Part shown: one piece after another, positions 57,277 to 64,000 of the stretch
Numbering within the stretch: the stretch's first letter is position 1
Layout of the letters: the number at the start of each line of letters is the position of its first letter
DNA from: an uncultured Ligilactobacillus sp.
Lineage (GTDB): Bacteria; Bacillota; Bacilli; Lactobacillales; Lactobacillaceae
DNA: 64,000 nucleotides
Assembly (NCBI GenBank): GCA_934215475.1
Contig: CAKPZY010000003.1
Location: 1-64,000, forward strand
Direction: 5' to 3'
The notes under the pieces: model-generated
Seen by the model: only the letters and a program-made list of their open reading frames with translations
Told to the model about the DNA's origin: nothing
The model's database searches: none
Position numbers and translations under genes: made by a program

Positions 57277-57317
57277 TGAAAAAAACTCCCTTCACTCTGA
57301 TGCAAATAAATGTATTA

Positions 57318-58277
57318 TTATTTAAATTTTAAGGCCAAAGAAGCAGCGCCGATCAAACCTGCGTCATTACCTAATTCTGCCAACTTTAACTTGGTAGAAT
57401 TCTTAACTGTTGAAAAGGCAAAGTCAGAAAAATTTTTAGCAACACGATCCAGTAAGAACGACCCCGCAGCTGATACTCCCCCACCGATCACAATATATTC
57501 CGGATTCGTCAAGGCACCGATGTTGGCACTGGCCAAGCCTAGATAGTAGCAAACTTCATCAACTACTCGTAAAGCCAACGGATCGTTTTCTTTAGCCAAA
57601 TCAAAAACATCTTTTGAGGTGATGTCAGCGCCATTATCCAGCGATTTTTTCAATTCTGAATTGCCAGCATACTCTTCTGCCTGATCACGTGCAATATGGA
57701 CAACTCCAGTGGCAGAAGTATAGGTTTCAAGGCAACCATGCCGACCACACGTACATTCATAACCATTAGGATGTACGTTCATGTGACCGATTTCCCCAGC
57801 GGCCCCACGGCCATGCAGTAATTTACCATTGCTGATAACTCCACCGCCGACTCCAGTACCCAACGTAATAAAGACTACTTCATCTGAATTGTTTCCGGCA
57901 CCTTTCCATCTCTCGCCTAAAGCAGCAACGTTAGCATCGTTATCAACAGCAAACTTAATTCCGGTACCTTTTTCGATCTGGTCCTTGATATATTGGGTAG
58001 TCTTCCAATTCAAATTGTATGCACCAATAACAGTACCATTTTCCAGGTCAACCGTACCAGGAGTACCCATGCCGATCCCTAAAAATTGTTCTTTTTTCAT
58101 ATTGTATAAGTCAATGTGATGATTTATAGAATCAATAATATCAGGAACAATGTGTGAACCGTCTTCCAAGACATCAGTTTCAACGCTCCATTTCTGCTGA
58201 ATATCCCCATCACTCGTCAAGATCCCAAATTTAATTGTAGTGCCTCCAAGATCAATGCCAATCAACTTTTTTTCCAT
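57318..58277 (-). CDS. glk: ROK-family glucokinase
   Basis: Phosphorylates glucose imported outside the PTS. The 319-residue protein has the phosphate-binding IGIDLGGTTIKFGIL, VDNDANVAALGE, GTGVGGGVISNG, GEIGHMNV and the ROK zinc motif CTCGRHGCLE. Within the fthC-gluP-yqgQ-glk unit, 16 bases after yqgQ, as in Bacillus subtilis. Confidence 0.96.
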   Translation of the reverse strand: MEKKLIGIDLGGTTIKFGILTSDGDIQQKWSVETDVLEDGSHIVPDIIDSINHHIDLYNMKKEQFLGIGMGTPGTVDLENGTVIGAYNLNWKTTQYIKDQIEKGTGIKFAVDNDANVAALGERWKGAGNNSDEVVFITLGTGVGGGVISNGKLLHGRGAAGEIGHMNVHPNGYECTCGRHGCLETYTSATGVVHIARDQAEEYAGNSELKKSLDNGADITSKDVFDLAKENDPLALRVVDEVCYYLGLASANIGALTNPEYIVIGGGVSAAGSFLLDRVAKNFSDFAFSTVKNSTKLKLAELGNDAGLIGAASLALKFK

Positions 58278-58293
58278 TAGCTAGTTCCTCCTG

Positions 58294-58512
58294 CTAATTA
58301 CTATTTTTTTCTCGTTCACGTTTTTCTTCGATGTGATGTTCACGATTTAGGACCAATTTAGCTTTTAAAAATGTATTTTGGTCGATCACTTCTGATTCGC
58401 GCAAATGGTCCAACTCCAAAGCCATCAGTTCAATGTCCCAGATCCTTTTACCAACATAGATAAATACACCAAATCGCTTCAATAATTGCTGAACATCATA
58501 TAGAGTTTTCAC
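58294..58512 (-). CDS. yqgQ: YqgQ family protein (DUF910)
   Basis: A 72-residue protein of the small conserved YqgQ family, always encoded between the rhomboid protease and glk in Bacilli; its function is unknown. The N-terminus MKTLYDVQQLLKRFGVFIYVGKR (seen as TLYDVQQLLKRFG and FIYVGKRIWDI) is the conserved part, followed by helices ending in a highly charged tail (EEKREREKNS). Confidence 0.88.
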   Translation of the reverse strand: MKTLYDVQQLLKRFGVFIYVGKRIWDIELMALELDHLRESEVIDQNTFLKAKLVLNREHHIEEKREREKNSN

Positions 58513-58543
58513 GAAAACTCATTCCTTTCCATTATACCGGAAA

Positions 58544-59197
58544 TCAAGATGCTTTGAAACCGGCTACAAGAAGTATCCCATAAATAATTAATAATGTAGC
58601 ACCTGCTAATATACGTTTATGGAATGGTGTCCTTCCTAAATATGGCGCGTCAACTACGTAAGCCAGAAGAAAACCAGCAAATAATCCACCAATATGCCCT
58701 GCGATGTCGATCCCAGAAAAGCCTAGGCCTAAGTTTAAAAGAACTAAAATCAAAAATTGTTTGGCAGTAGCTTTGATATAAGGATCATGTCGATAAGATT
58801 CACCCAGCATCAAAAAAGCACCAAATAAGCCAAAAATCGAAGTAGAGGCCCCTGCTGAAATACCAGCGCTGAACACAAAACTCGCGATATTGCCGCCAAG
58901 ACCACTGATCAGATATAAAGCAACAAAACGCCATTTTCCGAAAAGTGATTCGATCTCCAACCCAATAAAGTACAGAGTCACCATATTTAAAACGATGTGC
59001 TCTAGACCAATGTGGATAAACATTGGATTGAACAAACGCCACCACTGTCCTTGAACGATCAGCGGGTTAACCTTTGCCCCGAACTCGACCAAGACCTGCG
59101 TGTTTTCAGTACCGCCTGCAACAGTCATCGCTAAAAAGACAGCTATATTAATAATGATCAAACAATATGTTGCTGTTGGACGCTTACGCATGTTCAT
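58544..59197 (-). CDS. gluP: Rhomboid family intramembrane serine protease
   Basis: Intramembrane protease of the YqgP/GluP lineage. I start it at the ATG at 59197 (217 residues), with AGGAG 9 bases upstream; it overlaps the cyclo-ligase gene by 14 bases. Six transmembrane helices are visible. The catalytic Ser lies in GASTSIFGLFGA (a GxST form of GxSG) and the His in GHIGGLFAGF. The TPR domain of B. subtilis YqgP is missing, as in other lactobacilli. Confidence 0.92.
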   Translation of the reverse strand: MNMRKRPTATYCLIIINIAVFLAMTVAGGTENTQVLVEFGAKVNPLIVQGQWWRLFNPMFIHIGLEHIVLNMVTLYFIGLEIESLFGKWRFVALYLISGLGGNIASFVFSAGISAGASTSIFGLFGAFLMLGESYRHDPYIKATAKQFLILVLLNLGLGFSGIDIAGHIGGLFAGFLLAYVVDAPYLGRTPFHKRILAGATLLIIYGILLVAGFKAS

Positions 59198-59783
59198 TTT
59201 TTTGTGCTCCTTTTTGGCTGGCAGAACACCAACCCTCAATAGTCAAAATATTTGGTATTTTTTGATCTGTTGGTTCCGTTTCCCACTTGGTTGTGGCGTA
59301 AAATCTTTCTGGCCCTGCACAACTAATGATTTGACCACAGTAATTAGTTAAAAAGCGATCATAAAATCCACCGCCAAAGCCTAAACGATCACCGTTAGCA
59401 CTGAATGCCAAACCAGGCACAACTAGCAGGTCGATCTTTGCAGGAGAAACAAATCCATATTCATTTTGCGGTTCAAAAACGCCAAACTTAGACTTAATGA
59501 TCTTCGTATGTGCAGTCAGTTGAAAAAATTTCATTTTTCTCCCAGAAAAAGTCTTAGGAACACAGACTACTTTACCAAAACTCAAGGCCTGAGCGATCAG
59601 AGGCTTTGTATCAAGTTCTTGAGGATTACTGATAGTTATCCCGACCGTTTCTGCTTGTTTCCATATCTGCGAAGCAAACAAATGTTGGTATATCAACAAT
59701 TCATTACGGGATTTATCCCACTCATGACTTATCTGCTCAAGCTTATTAAATTGTTGTCTTCGCATATCCTTTTTTGGTAGCAT
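59184..59783 (-). CDS. fthC: 5-formyltetrahydrofolate cyclo-ligase
   Basis: Converts 5-formyl-THF to 5,10-methenyl-THF using ATP, returning inhibitory folate to the one-carbon pool. The 199-residue protein begins with basic residues, and the characteristic DRLGFGGGFYDRFL loop (phosphate and folate binding) and VVPGLAFSANG are present. Equivalent to yqgN in the B. subtilis cluster; directly after the rpmG terminator. Confidence 0.92.
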   Translation of the reverse strand: MLPKKDMRRQQFNKLEQISHEWDKSRNELLIYQHLFASQIWKQAETVGITISNPQELDTKPLIAQALSFGKVVCVPKTFSGRKMKFFQLTAHTKIIKSKFGVFEPQNEYGFVSPAKIDLLVVPGLAFSANGDRLGFGGGFYDRFLTNYCGQIISCAGPERFYATTKWETEPTDQKIPNILTIEGWCSASQKGAQKNEHA

Positions 59784-59802
59784 GTGTCAGCCTCTTTATA
59801 TA

Positions 59803-59833
59803 GAAAAAAACAACAGGAACATTTCCTGTTGTT
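59803..59833 (-). terminator. Terminator of rpmG
   Basis: Perfect 11-bp stem (59823-59833 with 59809-59819), 3-base loop, then seven T. It overlaps the rpmG stop codon by two bases. Confidence 0.9.
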
Positions 59834-59981
59834 ACTTGGTTTCACGATGTAATGTAATCTTATGATCACGCGGGCAATATTTCTTCAACTCGAGACGATC
59901 AGGATTATTACGCTTATTCTTGCTTGACAGGTATGTCCGTTCGTGACATTCTGTACATTCTAATGTAATGTGTACACGCAT
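59832..59981 (-). CDS. rpmG: 50S ribosomal protein L33
   Basis: A 49-residue ribosomal protein, [12 protein letters not shown] then [16 protein letters not shown] and ending TLHRETK. It has three Cys (C9, C12, C36) and D39 at the fourth zinc position, the same CPRD form as Bacillus RpmGA, so tight zinc binding is doubtful. SD GGAGGG lies 6 bases before the ATG. It precedes fthC, as rpmGA precedes yqgN in B. subtilis. Confidence 0.97.
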   Translation of the reverse strand: MRVHITLECTECHERTYLSSKNKRNNPDRLELKKYCPRDHKITLHRETK

Positions 59982-60011
59982 TTTTGACCCTCCAAACTAA
60001 CTTATCGTATT

Positions 60012-60033
60012 AAAAAAGCATTCCTATGCCTTT
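60012..60033 (-). terminator. Terminator-like hairpin in the rpmG leader
   Basis: Minus-strand 8-bp stem (60026-60033 with 60014-60021, one G-U pair), AGGA loop, six T. It lies between the putative promoter and the SD, about 31 bases before the ATG, so it could attenuate rpmG. Confidence 0.55.
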
Positions 60034-60042
60034 AACGTTAAT

Positions 60043-60051
60043 ATAATATCA
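60043..60051 (-). promoter_or_regulatory. Possible rpmG promoter (extended -10)
   Basis: TGATATTAT on the minus strand; the -35 region is poor (TGGAAA). Confidence 0.4.
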
Positions 60052-60305
60052 TCTTTTTGCCACTATTTCCAGTACTTTTTAAATTTTGTTAAGTATTTTT
60101 CCTTGACACCTTGGAACCTATTTTTAACTTCCAAATTTTTCAATCGTGTTGCCTAGCAAGTGACTGGTGAGGATTGCATACAGATAAATATAGGTTTTAA
60201 ACAATCTACTGAGCTTTACTTTTTCTTAATAATTGCGTCTAAGGCACTATATCAAAGATGAAAGAACTTTTGCAAACAAATTGAGTGTTTATGCATGTGA
60301 AACCC

Positions 60306-60333
60306 TTTACATTATATATCAAAGTTGTACAAT
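60306..60333 (+). promoter_or_regulatory. Promoter of the 78-residue orphan gene
   Basis: -35 TTTACA (60306-60311), 16-base spacer, -10 TACAAT (60328-60333), 32 bases before the ATG. The -10 overlaps a small TTGTACAA dyad. Confidence 0.65.
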
Positions 60334-60365
60334 ATAGGCATAAATTAAAGAAAGAGAGTGATCAT

Positions 60366-60602
60366 ATGAGTGAGTTGACTTACCAGGCAAATTTAGGCGA
60401 TTTTGATGTATATGTTGATGAAAACAAAGCTTATGCCTTGAAGAAGTATCATCCAGAAATCGTTGGAGTTAATGAAGAGTATACTTTATCAGGACAGGAT
60501 ATGAAAACTCTGCTCTTTGAATGCCAAAGGATCAACCAGGTTTCTGATCCGACTGATAAAGAAGAACGTAAAGAGTTTATTCAACGTGAGATTTTGGTAT
60601 AG
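60366..60602 (+). CDS. Unidentified acidic 78-residue protein
   Basis: I do not recognise this family. The protein is acidic and soluble, starting MSELTYQANLGDFDVYVDENKAYALKK (beta strands likely in the first 40 residues), then TLSGQDMKTLLFECQRINQ and a charged helical tail DPTDKEERKEFIQREILV. No signal peptide, membrane helix or Cys pair. A plausible SD (GAGAGTG) and a good promoter and terminator surround it, so it is a real monocistron. It may be a small regulator or adaptor; no neighbour suggests a job. Confidence 0.8.
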   Translation: MSELTYQANLGDFDVYVDENKAYALKKYHPEIVGVNEEYTLSGQDMKTLLFECQRINQVSDPTDKEERKEFIQREILV

Positions 60603-60656
60603 CATTTTTGTAAGCGTTCTTGTAATCGTATTCTAAAATAATCTGAACATGTCGCA

Positions 60657-60690
60657 AAGATTTGCGTGTTTTATTGCGCAAGTCTTTTTT
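60657..60690 (+). terminator. Terminator of the 78-residue orphan gene
   Basis: AAGATTTGCG (60657-60666) pairs with CGCAAGTCTT (60677-60686, one G-U pair) around a 10-base loop; six T at the end. Confidence 0.75.
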
Positions 60691-60741
60691 GTTTGCGTAT
60701 TTAAGAGTTTCAACTAATATAAAAATATATTTAAGATCTGG

Positions 60742-60772
60742 TTGACAGCTGAAATAAAGCAACAACTATGTT
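60742..60772 (+). promoter_or_regulatory. Possible promoter of the YfhO-family gene
   Basis: -35 TTGACA (60742-60747) with TATGTT (60767-60772) at a long 19-base spacing. The -35 is perfect; the -10 is uncertain. Confidence 0.4.
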
Positions 60773-60790
60773 ATTCTAAGTGGGACTTTA

Positions 60791-60810
60791 TTTCGGTCTC
60801 TTGACCGAAA
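60791..60810 (+). repeat. Perfect 8-bp hairpin in the leader of the YfhO-family gene
   Basis: TTTCGGTC-TCTT-GACCGAAA, 85 bases before the ATG, without a T-run on either strand. It lies just downstream of the likely transcription start and could be an operator or a 5' stabilising stem-loop. Confidence 0.5.
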
Positions 60811-60894
60811 GCATAAAAATAAGCAAAATATTTCAAGCGTGTCAAGTATATAACGACCGTTGATCATACGGATAATTTATATGAAAGGTTTATC

Positions 60895-63540
60895 ATGAAC
60901 AGTAATATTCTGCACTACATAAAAAAACATTATCCTCTGATACTAAGCTTCTGGGTGCCTATCCTTTTAATGTTAAGCTATTTCGCGTATCGCAAAATGT
61001 TCCCTTTTGGACACAGCACTTTATTGACGGTTGATTTAGGACAGCAATACGTGGATTTTTTCGCTTTTTTTAGGCACACCCTGCTGCATGATCCAAGCAG
61101 TTTCTTTTACACCTTCAACAAGGCAATTGGCGGAGAAATGCTGGGAGAATTCGCTTACTACCTGCTAAGTCCATTTAACCTCCTATTCCTCTTCTTCCCA
61201 GGCAAATCGATCACTGCCGGTGTGATGCTCGTCACCCTATTCAAATATGGCTGTGCTGGATATACCTCTGCAAGACTGCTAAAGAAGCAAAATCTGCAGA
61301 GTGGTCTGGCTTTACCAACATTTGCAACTGGCTATGCCTTAATGGGTTGGGTCATCGCTAATCAGCTTAATTTATTATGGATGGATGCAATTGTTTTTTT
61401 ACCATTAATAATTAACTCGTTATTAGAATTGTTAAAAAAAAGGCATGGAGCTGCCTATTCAGTCTGGTTGGCTATTATGCTGATCGCGAACTATTACATG
61501 GGCTATATGATCGCCATTTTCCTGGTGCTGTTTTTTATTTGGGTGGAAACAAAACATTTCCAAACCATCGCCAAACTCCTTAAAGATTGCGGCATATTCT
61601 TAAGCAGGTCAATTATAGCCGGCGGCCTGGCAGCAGTCATTCTTTTGCCCACTTGGTTTACTTTACAGGCCAGCAAGGGACAATATACTACCCAGACTAT
61701 ACACGCCAAATTTGAATACCAGCCGCTAAAGATGGCTGCAAAAATGCTGGTTGGTGCGTTTAACTTCAAACAAATGCCCTCGGGCCTGCCGAATCTTTTT
61801 GTGGGTTCTTTAATTCTGTTTGGTTTCCTACTGTATTTTGTAAACAAGAATTTAAAATGTCAAACACGTTTGTGCGCTTTTTTGATTACAGCATTTCTAG
61901 TACTATCCATGTGTTTTGAACCCTTGGACTTGTTGTGGCACGGAATACAATTTCCAGTCTGGTATCCTTATCGGTTTTCTTTTGTAGTCAGTTTCTGGAT
62001 GTTTTATTTAGCAGCTACAAATTTTCAGCTCAACCTTAGAGCCACATCAATCAAAGTTTTAGGTTTAGCCATTTTATATGGTCTCTTTATTTTTTATGTT
62101 TGGCACGATCTGAAGAAGTTTACCTTTGCATCAAAGGAAACGGTATTTATTTCAATCTTATTTGCAGCTGCGACCCTGACGATCTTACTCATCGATCCAA
62201 CTGGAGATCAAGTAAAAAAGAAGCTAGTCTTATTGGTACTAGTTGCAGTAGAAATGCTCGCAAACGCGGCTTTCTCGCTCAACAATATAACGTATTTAAG
62301 TCAAAAGGAATATCAGGACCCAACAAGTGCTTTAGCAAGTGACAGTCATTCTTTGAAAAAAATAGATCCAGGATTTTATCGCGTTGGACAGACATATTCT
62401 CGGACTAAAAACGACGGGATGGCTAACAATATGAATACCGGCTCATATTTTAGTTCAGCATTAGAAAAAAGTATTCCAGATTTTTACGGTGAACTGGGAA
62501 ACCCAGATGGCGACAATTATGTTGCATATACTAATGGCACGTTGATCAGTGATTCCTTGTTAGGTATGAAATATTTTCTCTACCCTAAAGATGCCAGCGA
62601 GATCACAAACAGCCATTTGCAAAAGTCTGCACTGACACGTTTGACGATCAGACCCGATTTAAAAGAATATAACGTTGTTAAAAACAAAGCATTGACAAAA
62701 ATATTCAAAAACCCGACTGCTTCCAGTGTTGGTTATAGTGCCAATTCAGCGCTGCGTAGTATTAAATTGCCTTTGAATGACCCAATCAGCTATCAAACGG
62801 CCTGGTTAAATGCTGCCACCGGAACGTGGCCAACTACTAAGTATTTTACGGCTCAGAATTTCAATGAAGTGGTCTTCCAAAATGCGGATAAAACTATTAA
62901 CTTAACTGGTTCGTTGATCAAGAAAAAAAATCGAAGCGAAGAAGCCCAGATCGTTTTTAAATTTACTCCTAAAACTAATGATCCTTATTATCTGACGTTT
63001 GGTCCAGGGATGGAAGAAACAAACGTGGAGACATATAGAGGGAGTCAGCCGCTTTATCATTACGGAACATTTCGACATACAGTGATTTTAAACGTAGCAG
63101 ACCGCTCAAAAAATAACGAAGTTACGATTACTACCAAATTCAAAAAGAATTCGCTGTTTTTGGACAATTTTGTTTTGTACCAGCTAAATGATAAGTTGGT
63201 AAAAGAAAAATTACGCCAAATTAAACACAATTCCTGGCATGTCAAAGAAGCCGGCAGCCGTCATTTGACTGGAAAAATAAATATTAGCAATAATCAGCAG
63301 ATATTTGCTACAACTATTCCTTATTCTAAAGGATGGCAGGTTAAAATAGACGGTCAAAAAGTACCAACTTTCAAATTACAGGGTACATTTATCGGCACCA
63401 ACATTTCCAAAGGCCAACATACGGTTTCCATGACTTTTACACCGCCGTATTTTTATCTCGGTATCGTCCTCTCTTTAATTGCGATCGTCATATTAGTATT
63501 CGCTGAGTTTTATAGCCGCCTTAATAGATCAAAAAAATAA
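60895..63540 (+). CDS. YfhO family membrane protein (putative teichoic acid glycosylation)
   Basis: An 881-residue polytopic membrane protein of the YfhO family. In Bacillus and Listeria YfhO-type proteins transfer sugars from undecaprenyl-phosphate carriers to lipoteichoic or wall teichoic acid outside the membrane; that function is inferred here. About a dozen hydrophobic segments lie in residues 10-450, including the conserved TVDLGQQYVDFFAFFR and NLLWMDAIVFLPLI; a large extracytoplasmic beta-rich domain follows (about 470-850), and a final helix lies near 855-875. The start follows an AAAGG. A monocistron; no CsbB-type glycosyltransferase is adjacent. Confidence 0.9.
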   Translation: MNSNILHYIKKHYPLILSFWVPILLMLSYFAYRKMFPFGHSTLLTVDLGQQYVDFFAFFRHTLLHDPSSFFYTFNKAIGGEMLGEFAYYLLSPFNLLFLFFPGKSITAGVMLVTLFKYGCAGYTSARLLKKQNLQSGLALPTFATGYALMGWVIANQLNLLWMDAIVFLPLIINSLLELLKKRHGAAYSVWLAIMLIANYYMGYMIAIFLVLFFIWVETKHFQTIAKLLKDCGIFLSRSIIAGGLAAVILLPTWFTLQASKGQYTTQTIHAKFEYQPLKMAAKMLVGAFNFKQMPSGLPNLFVGSLILFGFLLYFVNKNLKCQTRLCAFLITAFLVLSMCFEPLDLLWHGIQFPVWYPYRFSFVVSFWMFYLAATNFQLNLRATSIKVLGLAILYGLFIFYVWHDLKKFTFASKETVFISILFAAATLTILLIDPTGDQVKKKLVLLVLVAVEMLANAAFSLNNITYLSQKEYQDPTSALASDSHSLKKIDPGFYRVGQTYSRTKNDGMANNMNTGSYFSSALEKSIPDFYGELGNPDGDNYVAYTNGTLISDSLLGMKYFLYPKDASEITNSHLQKSALTRLTIRPDLKEYNVVKNKALTKIFKNPTASSVGYSANSALRSIKLPLNDPISYQTAWLNAATGTWPTTKYFTAQNFNEVVFQNADKTINLTGSLIKKKNRSEEAQIVFKFTPKTNDPYYLTFGPGMEETNVETYRGSQPLYHYGTFRHTVILNVADRSKNNEVTITTKFKKNSLFLDNFVLYQLNDKLVKEKLRQIKHNSWHVKEAGSRHLTGKINISNNQQIFATTIPYSKGWQVKIDGQKVPTFKLQGTFIGTNISKGQHTVSMTFTPPYFYLGIVLSLIAIVILVFAEFYSRLNRSKK

Positions 63541-63544
63541 AAAC

Positions 63545-63618
63545 AAGCTCTCACAGTTTTACGATCGATCTCGAATATTTATCATCTTCGAATGGATCGT
63601 ACCGCGTGAGAGCTTTTT
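63545..63618 (+). terminator. Large structured terminator after the YfhO-family gene
   Basis: A perfect 10-bp outer stem (63545-63554 with 63606-63615) encloses an inner hairpin (ACGATC/GATCGT and TCGAA/TTCGA), followed by TTTTTG. It is unusually long for an intrinsic terminator. Confidence 0.75.
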
Positions 63619-63683
63619 GAATTACCATTTAGACAAACAAATGAGTCTAATCATGCAATAGCTGTTCTGGCGTATAAATTTTG

Positions 63684-64000
63684 TTATAGTTGGACTACTT
63701 CGCCTGTATCTACTAGATATATATACTTTTCTATAGGTTTGCCGCTGCCCAAGATACTTTGTAAAGCCAAGGCATACAAATTTAGTTGGCCGCGATATTT
63801 TTCTGCAACCTTGTGTTCTCCTCTAACGGGAACATGGTCAGTCTTATAATCAAATAAGACAGTTGTGCCGTTTTTGGCGGTAAAATAACCGTCTATGATC
63901 CCGTGAATCAAGACTGGTTGTTCGATTTGACGGAGACTTGGCTGATCAAACAATTTTCCAACAGGATAAAGCATGGCAATTGGGGCTTCTCGTCGCAGCT
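63684..64000 (-). CDS. addA: ATP-dependent helicase/nuclease subunit AddA, C-terminal part
   Basis: The minus-strand frame is open from the right edge of the window to a stop at 63684, giving the last 105 residues of AddA; the rest lies beyond 64000. The fragment begins LRREAPIAMLYPVGKLF and contains the RecB-type PD-(D/E)XK nuclease motifs GIIDGYF, DYKTDHV and RGQLNLYALAL. AddAB resects double-strand breaks for recombination. Which other add genes lie nearby cannot be seen. Confidence 0.9.
   Translation of the reverse strand, partial: LRREAPIAMLYPVGKLFDQPSLRQIEQPVLIHGIIDGYFTAKNGTTVLFDYKTDHVPVRGEHKVAEKYRGQLNLYALALQSILGSGKPIEKYIYLVDTGEVVQL

Larger units (their letters stand above)
59982..60365. 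other. Divergent intergenic region rpmG / 78-residue orphan
   Basis: A 384-base gap. It holds the rpmG leader with a terminator-like hairpin and an extended -10 (minus) and the promoter of the orphan (plus, 60306-60333). From about 60060 to 60300 I see no gene or clear structure. Confidence 0.6.

Overview
The window is a block of chromosomal housekeeping DNA from a low-GC Gram-positive bacterium, almost certainly a member of the Lactobacillaceae (order Lactobacillales). The evidence is the gene order (hrcA-grpE-dnaK-dnaJ; ribF-truB-rbfA-infB-ylxQ-ylxR-nusA-rimP-polC-proS-rseP-cdsA-uppS-frr-pyrH; coaBC-priA-fmt-rsmB-prpC-prkC-rsgA-rpe-thiN; glnR-glnA), a Gram-positive PolC, GlnR, HrcA/CIRCE and LexA-type boxes, GGAGG-rich ribosome binding sites, frequent GTG/TTG starts and a purine deoxyribosyltransferase typical of lactobacilli. 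I cannot name the species. Nearly everything is on the minus strand, so the text below reads right to left. I see no rRNA, tRNA, CRISPR array, prophage or insertion sequence.

Layout by coordinate. 1-646: the tail of an unidentified plus-strand gene and a nucleoside deoxyribosyltransferase. 799-5630: heat-shock operon hrcA-grpE-dnaK-dnaJ behind a CIRCE operator. 5781-13310: the rimP-nusA-ylxR-ylxQ-infB-rbfA translation/transcription operon, with truB and ribF. 13415-24240: pyrH-frr, then uppS-cdsA-rseP-proS and polC (nucleotide, isoprenoid, phospholipid, protease, charging and replication functions). 24362-26818: rpsP-khpA-rimM-trmD, then rplS with its own promoter and a probable L19 leader. 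26892-36000: plsX, acpP, then rnc-smc-ftsY-ylxM-ffh (fatty-acid/phospholipid start, chromosome condensation, SRP targeting). 36116-40443: yloU-fakA and recG, divergent from rpmB (plus). 41032-53091: gmk-rpoZ, then coaBC-priA-fmt-rsmB-prpC-prkC-rsgA-rpe-thiN. 53237-55666: a plus-strand orphan gene behind a promoter carrying an SOS box, converging on glnR-glnA. 55774-59981: rpmG, then fthC-gluP-yqgQ-glk-rhodanese and miaA, the same order as the Bacillus subtilis rpmGA-yqgN-yqgP-yqgQ-glcK block. 60306-63618: two plus-strand genes, a 78-residue orphan and a YfhO-family membrane protein. 63684-64000: the C-terminal end of AddA.

Functionally this is core gene-expression and growth machinery with its regulators: HrcA controls chaperones, GlnR controls glutamine synthetase, PrkC/PrpC form the PASTA kinase/phosphatase pair next to ribosome-assembly GTPase RsgA, and NusA, RNase III, L19 and L33 genes all have structured leaders that could be autoregulatory. 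The most unusual item is the SOS-boxed orphan gene at 53353-53757. The rest is largely conventional, and the extra interest lies in leader RNA structures, intergenic inverted repeats and two enzymes lacking an expected catalytic cysteine.
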